A stretch of DNA of 62,376 nucleotides from a bacterium (GCA_021372515.1 JAJFUG010000119.1:1-62376); one strand, 5' to 3'. Shown: positions 47,175-55,955, counted from the stretch's first letter. A program made the numbers and translations. The notes: generated from the letters alone by a model not told the origin.

Positions 47175-49301
47175 TCAATCCGCCGGGTGAAGGTCGCGGG
47201 CGCAGCGGAAACCCACGTATCGGTTGGAGCTCACCGGGTAGAGGCCATCCCGGCTGAGCAGCGAGGGGTCCTCCTGGTTCACGTAGTAGCTGCCGCCGCG
47301 GAAAACCCGGTACAGCCGTGTGCTGTCGGTCCAGGCCTCGACCCACTCGGCCACGTTGCCCACCAGATCCAGCACTCCGAAACGGCTGCGGTCCTTGGGG
47401 AAAGAACCCGCGGGCTGCGGGCCGCCGTGGCCCTCGCTCCAGATATTGGCCGAGCCGGGGATGTAGCTCTCGCCCCAGGGGAAAGCCCGCTCGCGAGTAT
47501 CCATGCCGGCGCGCTCCCACTCGGTTTCAGTCGGAAGGCGCTTGCCGCTCCAGAGGGCGAAAGCGGCGGCATCCTCCCAGCTCACCCCGGTCACCGGGAA
47601 TTCCTCCTCGCCCGCGGGAGCCGAGCCGCCTTTCCAGAGCGCGGGGGCCTTGCGCTTGGTCGATGAGACAAAGTAGGCGTACTGACGGTTGGTCACCTCG
47701 TGCAGGTCGAGGTAGAACGAGTCCACGGGCAGGCTTTCACCGCTTTCGGTGGTGAGGCTGCCAGCCGGGATCAGGGCCATGCCCTCGGTCGGAAGGTCGA
47801 AATTGCCGCGCTCCAGCGTGAGGCTCACCTCTATGTCCTTACCCGGTTCCACGGTCACCGCCTTGCTCGCCGAGCCGTAGCCGGTCAGGCGCAGGCTGAG
47901 CGTGTGGGCGCCGGCGGGAAGGCGGGTCAGGCTCCAGGGCGTGACCGGCCCCAGCCGCACCCCGTCCAGGAATATGTCCGCGCCCGCGGGGTTGGAGCGT
48001 ACGAGCAGGCTGCCCGGATAGGGGGTCAGCTCGATCGAGAGCGTGCTGTCGCGGTCGAACGCGACCTCCACGGTTTTCTGCCAGGTCTCGAAGCCCGGGC
48101 AGGTGGCCACGACACGGTGCGGGCCCTCGGCGAAATCCTGCAATGTGATCCGTCCCGTGCCCTGCACCTGAAAAGTGAGGGTGTCCACCCGCACGCTGAC
48201 ATCCGGCTGGCTGGTGATTATGGTCAGCCGCCCGGTGCGGCGCTCCAGGCTGAACTTGTACTTTGTGAGCACATCCGGGACCACGTTCACCGAGTCGTCG
48301 ATCTCCTTGTAGCCCTCCAGGCCGATCAGCAGGGGGTGACGGCCCGCGGCCAGGTCCTCCATGCGCACCGGGGTGCGGCCGGCATCCAGCCCCGAGATCC
48401 AGACCAGGGCCCCGGCCGGCTCGCTCTCGATCAGAACTCCGCCGGTGGGGCCGCTCGAGGCCCCCAGGGAAGGCGGCGCAGGCAATCTACTGCCCGAGGA
48501 TTTCTGCGCGTTCAGTCCCGCGCCCTCCAGCACCAGCCAGGCGCCCTGGCCCAGCGGGCCGCCGGCAACTTTCATCAGTGGGGTGAGGCTGCAAGTGCGG
48601 GCTGCGGCATCCGCCACCCGGTAGCGCGCCGAGCGCGCCGGTCGCTGCGCCCAGGCGGGAAGGGAGCGCTCGGCCGGGTCGAGCTCGGCCACGGTCAGTT
48701 CCTGTCCGGGCAGGAGGCCGTCCTCCAAGCCCGCCTCCGCGGTCAGGGTGTCGCCGTGCACGCCGCTTATGCGCGCGGTGAGCGGGAAATGGGCCAGCAC
48801 GGCGCGGGCCAGGCTACGCACCGCCGAGGCGACCCCCGCCACGCCCCCGCTCTGCTGCACGCTTTCGGAGGCGCGCACCTCGCCGGTCTCGGAATCCACC
48901 ACCCGCGCGGTGAGGATGAACAGGCTGTCCAGGCGCGAGACGCTGCCGGTCAGGACATAGCGGCTCTCGAGCAGCTCTCCCAGACGGCGCAGGCTGCGCT
49001 CATCCACCAGGTCGCGAAACCGCGCCGACTGGCGCTGCATTTTGTACAGGCGTCCGGTTTCCTCGAGGAGAGTCAGCCGTCCGGAGCGGGCCAGCTCCGA
49101 GCGCAGCATGTCACTCACGCTGGCGGCCAGGCTGGGGTCCACCCCCAGGGCCTGGAACTCCTGCACGGAGAGCAGAAGTCCCTCGTCCCTGGACTGTTGC
49201 GCCCGCAGCGTTCCGTCGGGACAGAAAGCCAAAAGCCCCCATGCAAGGATGAGGGCCGAGATGGGGGCAGTGTTTTTGATCCGGCACAGAGTCATGGTCA
49301 T
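47175..49301 (-). CDS. CsgG/FlgO-like plus PEGA plus formylglycine-generating-enzyme-like protein
   Basis: 708 residues with an N-terminal hydrophobic signal (ISALILAWGLLAFCPDG). Modules: CsgG/FlgO-like domain (about 40-175, LARSGRLTLLEETGRL, SRYVLTGSVSRL), a linker, three PEGA-like repeats (about 287-345, 357-415 and 430-490; GVLIESEPAGALVWISGL, GSLLVRSNPAGADIFLDGV), then a FGE-sulfatase (SUMF1-type) domain (about 505-705, LDLHEVTNRQYAYFV, LPTETEWERAG, GNVAEWVEAW, YVGFRCARD). The last normally oxidises sulfatase cysteines, but many such bacterial domains are only structural. Overlaps the preceding gene by four bases. Confidence 0.85.
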   Translation of the reverse strand: MTMTLCRIKNTAPISALILAWGLLAFCPDGTLRAQQSRDEGLLLSVQEFQALGVDPSLAASVSDMLRSELARSGRLTLLEETGRLYKMQRQSARFRDLVDERSLRRLGELLESRYVLTGSVSRLDSLFILTARVVDSETGEVRASESVQQSGGVAGVASAVRSLARAVLAHFPLTARISGVHGDTLTAEAGLEDGLLPGQELTVAELDPAERSLPAWAQRPARSARYRVADAAARTCSLTPLMKVAGGPLGQGAWLVLEGAGLNAQKSSGSRLPAPPSLGASSGPTGGVLIESEPAGALVWISGLDAGRTPVRMEDLAAGRHPLLIGLEGYKEIDDSVNVVPDVLTKYKFSLERRTGRLTIITSQPDVSVRVDTLTFQVQGTGRITLQDFAEGPHRVVATCPGFETWQKTVEVAFDRDSTLSIELTPYPGSLLVRSNPAGADIFLDGVRLGPVTPWSLTRLPAGAHTLSLRLTGYGSASKAVTVEPGKDIEVSLTLERGNFDLPTEGMALIPAGSLTTESGESLPVDSFYLDLHEVTNRQYAYFVSSTKRKAPALWKGGSAPAGEEEFPVTGVSWEDAAAFALWSGKRLPTETEWERAGMDTRERAFPWGESYIPGSANIWSEGHGGPQPAGSFPKDRSRFGVLDLVGNVAEWVEAWTDSTRLYRVFRGGSYYVNQEDPSLLSRDGLYPVSSNRYVGFRCARDLHPAD

Positions 49302-50461
49302 CGGGCGAAAAAGAATTTGTCCCCGGCCGCGGGTGCGGGTCCAAGGGTGAGGTCAAGGCGCTCGCGCAGCTCGCGGGCGAAACGGGGCAGGGTCTCCAGG
49401 CGGATTTTCCGCAGGCCGTCCTGCGTCGCCCGGGTCTCATCCGGCCCGAAACCCTTGGCCGTGTAGTCGAAAGAGGCGACCATTTCCCCGCTGACCGGGC
49501 TGGAAAGCTGCAGCGAGAGGTTCCACAGGCAGACCTTGAACCCGTCCTCCAGCGCGGTCACTCCCGCACGGACACATTCGGCGCGCAGGCGGGGAAGAGC
49601 CGCGGCCCCGGCCGCGGAATCGGTCAGCGGGGAGAACCCCTCCAGAAGTATAGACGAATAGAGTGTCTGCCGCAACACTTCCGGGAACGGCCCGCTGTCC
49701 GAGCTGTCGAAACGCAGAACAAGCGTGCGCAGCTCCAGGCCGCTGTGGAACGCGGCCCCGCCCAGCTCGCGGGCCAGCTCATCGCGGCGGGAGGGCTCGG
49801 GCAGGTAGGCCTGCGACGGTCCGCCCAGGTGCTCCAAGGCCTCGCGGTAGAGGCTTAAGGCGCTGTGGATATCACCCTCGTGCTCCATCCGCTTGCCCTG
49901 GTCCAACAGGCTTTCCGCCCGGCTTATCCTTTCGGACGATTCCTGTTCCAGTTTCATTCGCGCTTTCTCCAATGCATCCTGCGGGAGACGGACCAGGAGG
50001 TGCGCCTCGTAAGCTGTTTTCCGGCCCCCGGCATCCTGACGGGTGGTCTTCTCGTACCAGGTTTCGAGCCTTTTGAGGCCCTCGAGGCGGGCCACACCGC
50101 TTAAGACGAGACGGTCCTGGAGCAGAAAGCCGGCCTCGCTGCGCAGCCTCTCGTAGGAGAATGCGGCGCTGAGTCCCGCGGCGGCCACGGCCTGGGCCAC
50201 CGCATCCGCGGCGGCGTCCTGCTCGGCCGCCTCCAGGCTCGCCTCACCGCTGGCGCGGCCCACGAAATACATCCAGCGTCGGTCCGATTCCGGCACCCGG
50301 GTCACCCAGTCGGGACGGGAACGCGCGGAGCGCTCGACTTTCACGGTCTGCGCGCAGAGGGCATTCTTTGCCCAGGGCAGGCAGAAAAGTACCGCCGTCA
50401 GCAAAGCGGCGTAGAGCGCCACTCTCCGGCTGCGCCTGGTGCGTTTCGGGCAGTAGAGCAT
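49298..50461 (-). CDS. Exported LPP20-like protein
   Basis: 387 residues from ATG 50461 (GAGG five bases upstream); a GTG at 50467 is also possible. An N-terminal signal anchor (ALYAALLTAVLFCLPWA) is followed by an LPP20/FlgP-like region (RSRPDWVTRVPESDRRWMYF, AEQDAAADAVAQAVAAAG), a helical middle and a beta-rich C-terminal half. It resembles the next gene upstream in its opening (PDWVxKVP) but is longer. Middle gene of a three-gene operon (51077 to 47175) in which all products are exported; the combination of LPP20-like and CsgG-like domains recalls outer-membrane flagellar or curli-secretion accessories. No direct function can be given. Confidence 0.75.
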   Translation of the reverse strand: MLYCPKRTRRSRRVALYAALLTAVLFCLPWAKNALCAQTVKVERSARSRPDWVTRVPESDRRWMYFVGRASGEASLEAAEQDAAADAVAQAVAAAGLSAAFSYERLRSEAGFLLQDRLVLSGVARLEGLKRLETWYEKTTRQDAGGRKTAYEAHLLVRLPQDALEKARMKLEQESSERISRAESLLDQGKRMEHEGDIHSALSLYREALEHLGGPSQAYLPEPSRRDELARELGGAAFHSGLELRTLVLRFDSSDSGPFPEVLRQTLYSSILLEGFSPLTDSAAGAAALPRLRAECVRAGVTALEDGFKVCLWNLSLQLSSPVSGEMVASFDYTAKGFGPDETRATQDGLRKIRLETLPRFARELRERLDLTLGPAPAAGDKFFFAR

Positions 50462-50468
50462 GTCCACC

Positions 50469-51077
50469 TCATTTGCTGGTGGGCAGACCCTTGTCCAGGC
50501 TGTCGATAACCTCCTGCGCCTGCGCGTCGTTCACCGAGCGCTGAAGGCTGTTCTGCGCGCTGGCGGCCAGGGCCACGGCGCGTTCGTACTCCTGCCTGGG
50601 GTAGCGCACCAGGGTGTAGACATTGTAGAAATAGCGGATGCCCTCGGGCGTGACCCGCTCGGTTTTCTCGGTGTAGGTCTCCAGCTCCTTGACCCCGTTG
50701 GCCACGGTGCGGCTCAGGATTTTCAGGCCGTCCTCGGTCACGCTGCCCACGTCCTCGCGGCTGGTGGCCAGGCCGTGCTCCACGCGGGCTTTCTTGTAGT
50801 CGACCAGGCCCTGGCTCTGGATCATCTCCAGCACCTGGCGCGTGGCGTTCGAGCGGGCGTCGGTGAGCCCGTCCTCCAGCGACAGCGCGCTGGTCTTGAA
50901 CCCGCGGAAGAAGAAAAATTCCTTGTTCTCCTTGGGCACCTTGTTGACCCAGTCGGGCTTGTCGCCACTTTTTTCGATGATCCGCTCGCTGCCCAGGGCG
51001 CTCATCTTGTGGGCGGAGCAGCCGGCCAGCGCGGCCACGGCCAGTGTCAGCGTTAAAAGCAGGCTTCTGATATACAT
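50469..51077 (-). CDS. LPP20-family outer-membrane lipoprotein
   Basis: 202 residues. Lipoprotein signal with lipobox LAALAGCS and AGGAGG seven bases before the ATG. The domain is LPP20-like: KPDWVNKVPKENKEFFFFRG, DARSNATRQVLEMI, then a KELETYTEKTERVTPEG stretch and YNVYTLVRYPRQEYERAV. LPP20 was first described as a Helicobacter outer-membrane lipoprotein; related FlgP/FlgT proteins brace flagellar motors. It is the first gene of the LPP20-type/CsgG operon and is seven bases upstream of the next start. Confidence 0.85.
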   Translation of the reverse strand: MYIRSLLLTLTLAVAALAGCSAHKMSALGSERIIEKSGDKPDWVNKVPKENKEFFFFRGFKTSALSLEDGLTDARSNATRQVLEMIQSQGLVDYKKARVEHGLATSREDVGSVTEDGLKILSRTVANGVKELETYTEKTERVTPEGIRYFYNVYTLVRYPRQEYERAVALAASAQNSLQRSVNDAQAQEVIDSLDKGLPTSK

Positions 51078-51253
51078 TTGTCCTCCTGCGGCGGGTGGAT
51101 GGAATATCCGGTTGTTGCCTTACGGAGGGAGCAAATCACGTGCCAGTTGGGATATTGACAAGGGAGTTTGATGGGAGGCTGCCGGTCAGCAGAGAGGAGT
51201 AGACGTGGCAGGATTTATGGGAATGGTATAAAGGAAACTCCAGAGCGGCCTTC

Positions 51254-51294
51254 GGGCCGCCGCAGTTGCTTTTGGGGGCCGCGCATGTCTGAGC
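51254..51294. repeat. GGCCGCCGCAGTT repeat, second copy of the candidate miniature element
   Basis: GGGCCGCCGCAGTTGCTTTT then GGGGGCCGCGCATGTCTGAG. Matches the left end of the 15096-15330 element over about 40 bases with a few changes. Confidence 0.55.
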
Positions 51295-51335
51295 CCTCAA
51301 TGCAAGATTGTGAATAAGGATGAAGCCGGGATTGT

Positions 51336-51365
51336 CGTAGGGGCGAGATATATCTCACCCCTACG
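51336..51365. repeat. REP-like GGGGC palindrome, copy 6
   Basis: CGTAGGGGCGAGA ... TCTCACCCCTACG, 30 bases, one mismatch pair, with GTAG at both ends. Lies about 40 bases from the GGCCGCCGCAGTT repeat, the same pairing as at 15 kb. Confidence 0.7.
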
Positions 51366-51475
51366 AAATTCCTTGGCTCTGTGCTGGCCAGAAGGTCAGT
51401 CGAACGGAATGAGTTAGGTGAAAGGGTACCGGCCGGTCGTCCCAAAAGGCTAAAAAGCCGTGTGAAGCCGAATTA

Positions 51476-51910
51476 TTAACACTGCAGGGTCTCCGGCAGG
51501 CGCTCCACGAAGGCGCGGATCTCATCCCGCACACGGCGGTAGATGTCCAGCACTTTCTCCGGCGTGTCCACCGTGTGCTTGAGCGCCACCGGGTCATCGA
51601 ACGGGACGTAGACAGTCCGCCGCGCCCGGTGGAACGTGGGGTTCAGCCGCCAGACATTCGGACAGAGCACCACCACGCAGTCGAACGGCTGATGCTCGAA
51701 CTCTGAGAAGCTCTTGGAGCGGGCCTTCGAGATGTCCACCCCGGCCTCGGCCATCACGGCCACGGTCTTGCCGCTCAGGCCCGCGGCGATCACCCCGGCC
51801 GAGAACGGTTCCACCCGGTCGGCCAGAAGATTGCGCGCCCAGGCCTCGGCCATCTGCGAGCGGCAGGCGTTGCCAGTGCAGAGGAACAGGATACGGAGTA
51901 TGTCGCTCAT
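51476..51910 (-). CDS. ArsC-like low-molecular-weight phosphatase / arsenate reductase
   Basis: 144 residues. The LMW phosphatase P loop is FLCTGNACRSQMAEAW (C11, R17), and the acid loop is PFDDP (about 104-107). In thioredoxin-coupled arsenate reductases three cysteines (10, 82 and 89 in the staphylococcal enzyme) are needed. Here C11 and C83 align, but the third position reads N90 (CPNVWRLNP), so the usual disulfide relay is incomplete. Could be a protein-tyrosine phosphatase, or an ArsC variant with another resolving cysteine such as C78 or C144. No arsenic-resistance genes are adjacent. It appears single. Confidence 0.85.
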   Translation of the reverse strand: MSDILRILFLCTGNACRSQMAEAWARNLLADRVEPFSAGVIAAGLSGKTVAVMAEAGVDISKARSKSFSEFEHQPFDCVVVLCPNVWRLNPTFHRARRTVYVPFDDPVALKHTVDTPEKVLDIYRRVRDEIRAFVERLPETLQC

Positions 51911-51931
51911 TGCGGTTCCCGGTGAATTTGT

Positions 51932-52033
51932 TGAATCCCCCCAGCCCGGCTTTGGGAAAGGAGGGAGTTAAGGGCTCGGCAAGCGGGCGGGGCAAGCGCC
52001 TCCCCCTTTTTCAGGGGGATCGAGGGGGATTTA
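51932..52033. repeat. CCCCC/GGGGG dispersed repeat, copy 2
   Basis: AATCCCCCCAGCCCGGCT, then a palindrome of the type CTCCCCC...GGGGGA and a GCGAGGGGGATTTAT-like end (CGAGGGGGATTTAT). Counterpart of 42186-42325. Confidence 0.6.
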
Positions 52034-52073
52034 TTCCAGATCATCAGGTACGGCGACGTCCAGCCTCTCAGCG

Positions 52074-53765
52074 CTATCTCAGCAGTATCCACTTGCGCTC
52101 GAGGATCATATCGCCGTCCGCATAGCAGCGGAAAAAATAAGTCCCGGATCTCTTGAATCGCTCTTGTAACTCCTGTGGTGTCAGAACGAAATTGTAGTTG
52201 CCGGGTTTCAGGGCCCCCTCGTAGGAGGTGAAAAGCTCCCGGCCCTCCTTGTCGAAGCATTTCACTGCCACCCGCCGGCTTTTACCGGCCTCGACCTTGA
52301 AGAGGAGTATCAGTTCGGAGGGACTGAACGGGTTGGTGCCATATGGCCGGACAAACGGCGCGGCCAGCGCCTGCGGGTCGACAAACTCCTCCGGAGTCAG
52401 GGCCCTGTCTGTCACTTGCAGGCAGTCGAACAGGGCGTAGACCCGCCCAGGAGTGGTAATCCAATCGTGGTCGGCGTTCTGGCCCAGGGTGAGCTGGATG
52501 CCGTGCAGGGCGCGCTCACCGTAGCGCGGCATCTCGAACGAGATCACGCTCCGTCCGTTCACGTAGATCGTGTGCCGCTTGCCCCGGCGGACCCAGGCCA
52601 GGTGGGTCCACTCGTTAAGCCGGAACACATCCGGCAGGTCGAACGTGATGTCGCCGAACTCGTGGAAATGCAGGCCCAGCGAGCTGTCGGGGTAATGGAA
52701 CACCATCGGCCCGCCGCGCTCGCGGCTGCCCAGGCTGCTGTCCTGAGTCGAGCCGTCGAATATGAGCTGTACCAGGGGCAGCCCGGCTTCCGGCGCCTCG
52801 ACCAGCTTGAACCAGGTTTCGATTGTGGCCTCGGGTCCCATCATGTAGTTCTGTACGTTGAGCTGGCCGCCCATCGCGGCCCAGGAATGCGCCCCGGGCG
52901 CGGCGCCACCCTCCACCACCTCGCTCAGCCGCAGTCCGGCGATAGCGCCTTCCTCGACCGAGAAAGCGGTGTTGAGCGGACCCAGGTACAGGCCGCGCCA
53001 GCCCTGCTCGAAATGCAGGGTAAGGTTGCTTATCTCGGGCGGGCCTCCGACTTCCGGCAGCGGCCGGACGTGGCTCGCCATGGGGCCGTGCCAGTCCGGG
53101 GAAACGGAGAGGTTCGACACGGCCAGGCCGACCGGCCCCGGGCCGCAGACTGTCGGGAGGCCCTCCGGCAACGCTCCGTCCAGGGTGTCCAGAGCCATGT
53201 AGACAATCGCGTGTCCGGCCCAGACAATTATTTTCCGGCCCTCGCGGGTCATCCGGTAATAGCGCTGGTCGTGAACATCCAGGCCCACGCCCTGGCCGGA
53301 GTAGGGGCGGCAGAGCCAGATTTCTTTCCCGTCCTTGAGCCGCAGGATGCCGTTCAGGTCGCCGTTGGTGCGGCAGAATGTGGCCAGCAGGGCGTTGGCG
53401 CTGTCGGCCACGATGCCGAACGCCAGGGCCCGGTAGTAAATTTTCCAGCTATAGGTGCTGTCGTTCTCCATCGGGTAGGCCGCGCCGCTGAACCCGGCCG
53501 TGGTGTGGAGCGTGAAATCCCCCCGCGTGCGGGCGGAGTCCAGGCGGAGCCAGTGGTTGAGCCAGCGGCCGGTGGAATCGCCGGGGGCGGTCATTCGGAG
53601 CGTACTGTCGGCTGTCTCCCAGCGGGCGGGGTCCTCCACGCTCCAGCCGCGCTGCGCGGGACTGGAGAAATCCACCCCTGCGGCGGGCGTGGCCGCGCGC
53701 AGCGACAGTGACGCGGAAAGAAAGACGAACAGACAGCTTATCCCGGAGAATTGTCTCAGCGGCAT
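52074..53765 (-). CDS. Secreted LamG-domain protein with a T9SS-type C-terminal sorting domain
   Basis: 563 residues. A signal peptide (SGISCLFVFLSASLSLRAA) precedes a beta-sandwich region (about 30-230) and a LamG/concanavalin-like domain (about 285-450, ATIETWFKLVEAPEAGLP, LNEWTHLAWVRRGKRHTIYV). The C-terminal 85 residues begin NPFSPSELILLFKVEAG and end GTYFFRCYADGDMILERKWI, closely matching the Por secretion (T9SS type A) sorting pattern NPF.PST..I ... G.Y.Y.L......T.K..L.. That predicts export by the SprA-based machinery. Monocistronic, with GAGAGAGG before the ATG. Confidence 0.8.
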   Translation of the reverse strand: MPLRQFSGISCLFVFLSASLSLRAATPAAGVDFSSPAQRGWSVEDPARWETADSTLRMTAPGDSTGRWLNHWLRLDSARTRGDFTLHTTAGFSGAAYPMENDSTYSWKIYYRALAFGIVADSANALLATFCRTNGDLNGILRLKDGKEIWLCRPYSGQGVGLDVHDQRYYRMTREGRKIIVWAGHAIVYMALDTLDGALPEGLPTVCGPGPVGLAVSNLSVSPDWHGPMASHVRPLPEVGGPPEISNLTLHFEQGWRGLYLGPLNTAFSVEEGAIAGLRLSEVVEGGAAPGAHSWAAMGGQLNVQNYMMGPEATIETWFKLVEAPEAGLPLVQLIFDGSTQDSSLGSRERGGPMVFHYPDSSLGLHFHEFGDITFDLPDVFRLNEWTHLAWVRRGKRHTIYVNGRSVISFEMPRYGERALHGIQLTLGQNADHDWITTPGRVYALFDCLQVTDRALTPEEFVDPQALAAPFVRPYGTNPFSPSELILLFKVEAGKSRRVAVKCFDKEGRELFTSYEGALKPGNYNFVLTPQELQERFKRSGTYFFRCYADGDMILERKWILLR

Positions 53766-53894
53766 CGCCTCTCTCCCGGTGGCGGTTGGTTTATCTCAGG
53801 GAACGTAGATCGTAATAATATAGTGCCGCCTCACGAAGAGGTAGAAAAACCATGACATAATGCGGAAGTTCGGGAGGGGCTCAAGTCTTCCGGC

Positions 53895-53923
53895 TTGACA
53901 CCATCGCCGCAATCTGGTATCTT
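53895..53923 (+). promoter_or_regulatory. Sigma-70-type promoter for tRNA-Leu and probably tig-clpP-clpX
   Basis: TTGACA (53895-53900), a 17-base spacer, TATCTT (53918-53923). The tRNA starts 29 bases beyond the -10 box. A consensus -35 and ideal spacing suggest a strong promoter. No terminator separates the tRNA from tig, so read-through is possible. Confidence 0.65.
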
Positions 53924-53951
53924 TTGCTATTAAACTGATAATGCCGAGTTG

Positions 53952-54036
53952 GCGAAAGTGGCGAAACTGGAAGACGCGCAGGACTTAGGATCCTGTGGGG
54001 CGACCCGTGGGGGTTCGAGTCCCCCCTTTCGCACCA
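53952..54036 (+). tRNA. tRNA-Leu (anticodon TAG)
   Basis: GCGAAAG pairs with CTTTCGC in the acceptor stem; the anticodon stem-loop CAGGA CTTAGGA TCCTG places TAG as anticodon; the T arm is GGGGG TTCGAGT CCCCC; a long variable arm (class II) fits leucine; CCA is encoded. Decodes CTA/CUN codons. It lies 34 bases before the tig start. Confidence 0.95.
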
Positions 54037-54070
54037 ATGATCACACTCTCCAAGACAGGATAAGGCAGCT

Positions 54071-55351
54071 TTGGGAAACATCAAGGTTGAAGTCAAGAAC
54101 GGCGGGCCGTGCGAGCGCACCCTGAGCGTGCAGATCGCGGCCGAGGAGTTCAATTCCGAGCGGGAAAAAGTGCTCCGTCAGTTCCGGAAAGAGGCCCGCA
54201 TTCCGGGGTTCCGTCCGGGCAAAGTCCCGCTGGGCATGATCGAGAGCCGCTTCAAGGATTCCATAAAGGAAGAGACTGTCCAGAACCTGGTCTCCAACAG
54301 TTTCCGCGAGGCCCTGGAACAGGAAAAGATCAATCCGCTGGGCCAGCCGCGGGTGGAAAACCTCAACGTGGGCGAGGACAACAGTATCAGCTTCGACGCC
54401 ACGGTGGAGGTCTTCCCCGAGCTGAAACTCGAGAAGTACACCGGTTTCGAGGTGGAGAAGAAGCTGCGCCAGGTGACGGATGAGGATGTGGAGCGGGCGC
54501 TGGCGGATGTCCGGGAGCAGAACGCGCATTTCGCCCCCAAGGAGGGCGCGGCGGAAAAAGGTGATTACCTGGTAATGACTTTCTGCGTCCTGAACGACGA
54601 GAGCGAGCCTGAGGAGGGCACCAGGCGCGAGAACCAGTTGGTCATGGCCGGCCATGAGGATCCCGCGGCCCTGTTCAGCCACGCCTTGGTCGGGCTGACC
54701 CCGGGCGAGGGCCAGGAGCTCACGGTTGATTTCCCGCCCGACTACTCCGAGGAATCGCTCAAGGGCCGCCGGGTGCGCTACCGGGTGGATGTGCAGAGCG
54801 TGCGCCAGAAAGTGCTGCCCGAGCTGGATGACAGTTTCGCCGCCCAGGTGAGCCACGCCGATACGCTGGATAAGCTGCGCGGGATCATCCGCCACAACAT
54901 GGAGCACGAGATCGAGCACCGCGCCGCGCACCAGGTGGAGGATGACCTGCTGGCCCAGATCATCGCGGCCAACGATTTCGAGCTGCCCGGCTCGCTGATT
55001 GAGGACGCGGTCTCACGCCGCGCCGAGTACATCAAGCAGCAGAACCGCGGCCAGGATTTCGAGGAGGCCGAGCTGCGCAAGGCGGTCCGTCCGGGCGCGA
55101 TCACCAGCCTCAAGCGCGAGTTCATCTTCCACGAGCTGAGCCACCGCGAGAAGATCGAGGTCAGCCCGGAGGATATCAGCGCCAAGATCGAGGAGTACGC
55201 CAGCCAGCTGGGCAAGCCGGTGGCCGAGGTGCAGAAGGATTTCCGCTCGGCCCGCTCGATGAACCAGTTGCGCTCGATGCTGCTCGAGGACAAGGTGCTG
55301 GACTTTCTGAAGAGCAACAACACGGTCCTCCAGACCGTGACCACGGAATAA
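54071..55351 (+). CDS. tig: Trigger factor, ribosome-associated chaperone and prolyl isomerase
   Basis: 426 residues from TTG 54071, a normal length. The ribosome-docking signature is close to the FRxGxxP loop ([10 protein letters not shown], residues about 44-53), with an N-terminal domain, PPIase-like middle (about 150-235) and a C-terminal helical region ([12 protein letters not shown]). Trigger factor binds nascent chains at the exit tunnel. It precedes clpP and clpX in the common tig-clpP-clpX order and is separated from tRNA-Leu by 34 bases. TTG starts are also used by other genes in this window. Confidence 0.95.
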   Translation: MGNIKVEVKNGGPCERTLSVQIAAEEFNSEREKVLRQFRKEARIPGFRPGKVPLGMIESRFKDSIKEETVQNLVSNSFREALEQEKINPLGQPRVENLNVGEDNSISFDATVEVFPELKLEKYTGFEVEKKLRQVTDEDVERALADVREQNAHFAPKEGAAEKGDYLVMTFCVLNDESEPEEGTRRENQLVMAGHEDPAALFSHALVGLTPGEGQELTVDFPPDYSEESLKGRRVRYRVDVQSVRQKVLPELDDSFAAQVSHADTLDKLRGIIRHNMEHEIEHRAAHQVEDDLLAQIIAANDFELPGSLIEDAVSRRAEYIKQQNRGQDFEEAELRKAVRPGAITSLKREFIFHELSHREKIEVSPEDISAKIEEYASQLGKPVAEVQKDFRSARSMNQLRSMLLEDKVLDFLKSNNTVLQTVTTE

Positions 55352-55364
55352 TGGAGACGCCACG

Positions 55365-55955
55365 ATGACTCTGATCCCGATAGTGGTCGAAAAGAGCGGC
55401 TCGGTCGAACGGGCTTACGACATCTACTCGCGCCTTCTGCGTGACCGTATTATTTTCATTGGCACGGCGATCGACGACCAGGTGGCCAACCTGGTGATCG
55501 CCCAGCTTCTGTTCCTGGCGGCCGAGGATGCGGAGAAGGATATTTTCATCTACATCAACAGCCCCGGCGGCGTGGTCTCCAGCGGCCTGGCGATCTACGA
55601 CACCATGCGCTTTGTCAAGCCGGACGTGAGCACGATGTGCGTGGGTCAGGCCGCCAGCATGGGTGCGTTCCTTCTGTCTGGCGGCACCAAGGGCAAGCGT
55701 TTCGCCCTGCCGCACGCCCGGGTGATGATCCATCAGCCCGCGGGCGGCACACAGGGGCAGGCCTCGGACTTGGAAATCTACACCCAGGAGATCCTCAAGA
55801 CCCGTAAGCTGATCAACCAGGTGCTGGCCGACAACACCGGCCAGGACCTGAAGAGGGTGGAGAAGGACACGGACCGCGACTATTTCATGAGCGCGGAAGA
55901 GGCCAAGAAATACGGGCTGATCGATGAAATTATGGAACACCACCGTGACCGGTAG
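55365..55955 (+). CDS. clpP: ATP-dependent Clp protease proteolytic subunit
   Basis: 196 residues. Catalytic triad S98 (GQAASMGAF), H123 (MIHQP) and D172 (DTDRDYFMS). The N terminus [20 protein letters not shown] matches the axial-loop region of mature ClpP, so little or no propeptide is present. Forms the tetradecameric chamber that degrades substrates delivered by ClpX. Thirteen bases after tig and 36 before clpX. Confidence 0.97.
   Translation: MTLIPIVVEKSGSVERAYDIYSRLLRDRIIFIGTAIDDQVANLVIAQLLFLAAEDAEKDIFIYINSPGGVVSSGLAIYDTMRFVKPDVSTMCVGQAASMGAFLLSGGTKGKRFALPHARVMIHQPAGGTQGQASDLEIYTQEILKTRKLINQVLADNTGQDLKRVEKDTDRDYFMSAEEAKKYGLIDEIMEHHRDR

Larger units (their letters stand above)
51078..51475. 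other. Repeat-bearing intergenic region between the LPP20 and ArsC-like genes
   Basis: A 398-base gap. It holds a copy of the GGCCGCCGCAGTT...GGGGGCCGC repeat (51254-51294) and a GTAGGGGC palindrome (51336-51365). No gene is convincing; the frame read from the repeat on the minus strand is not accompanied by a ribosome binding site. Confidence 0.5.
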
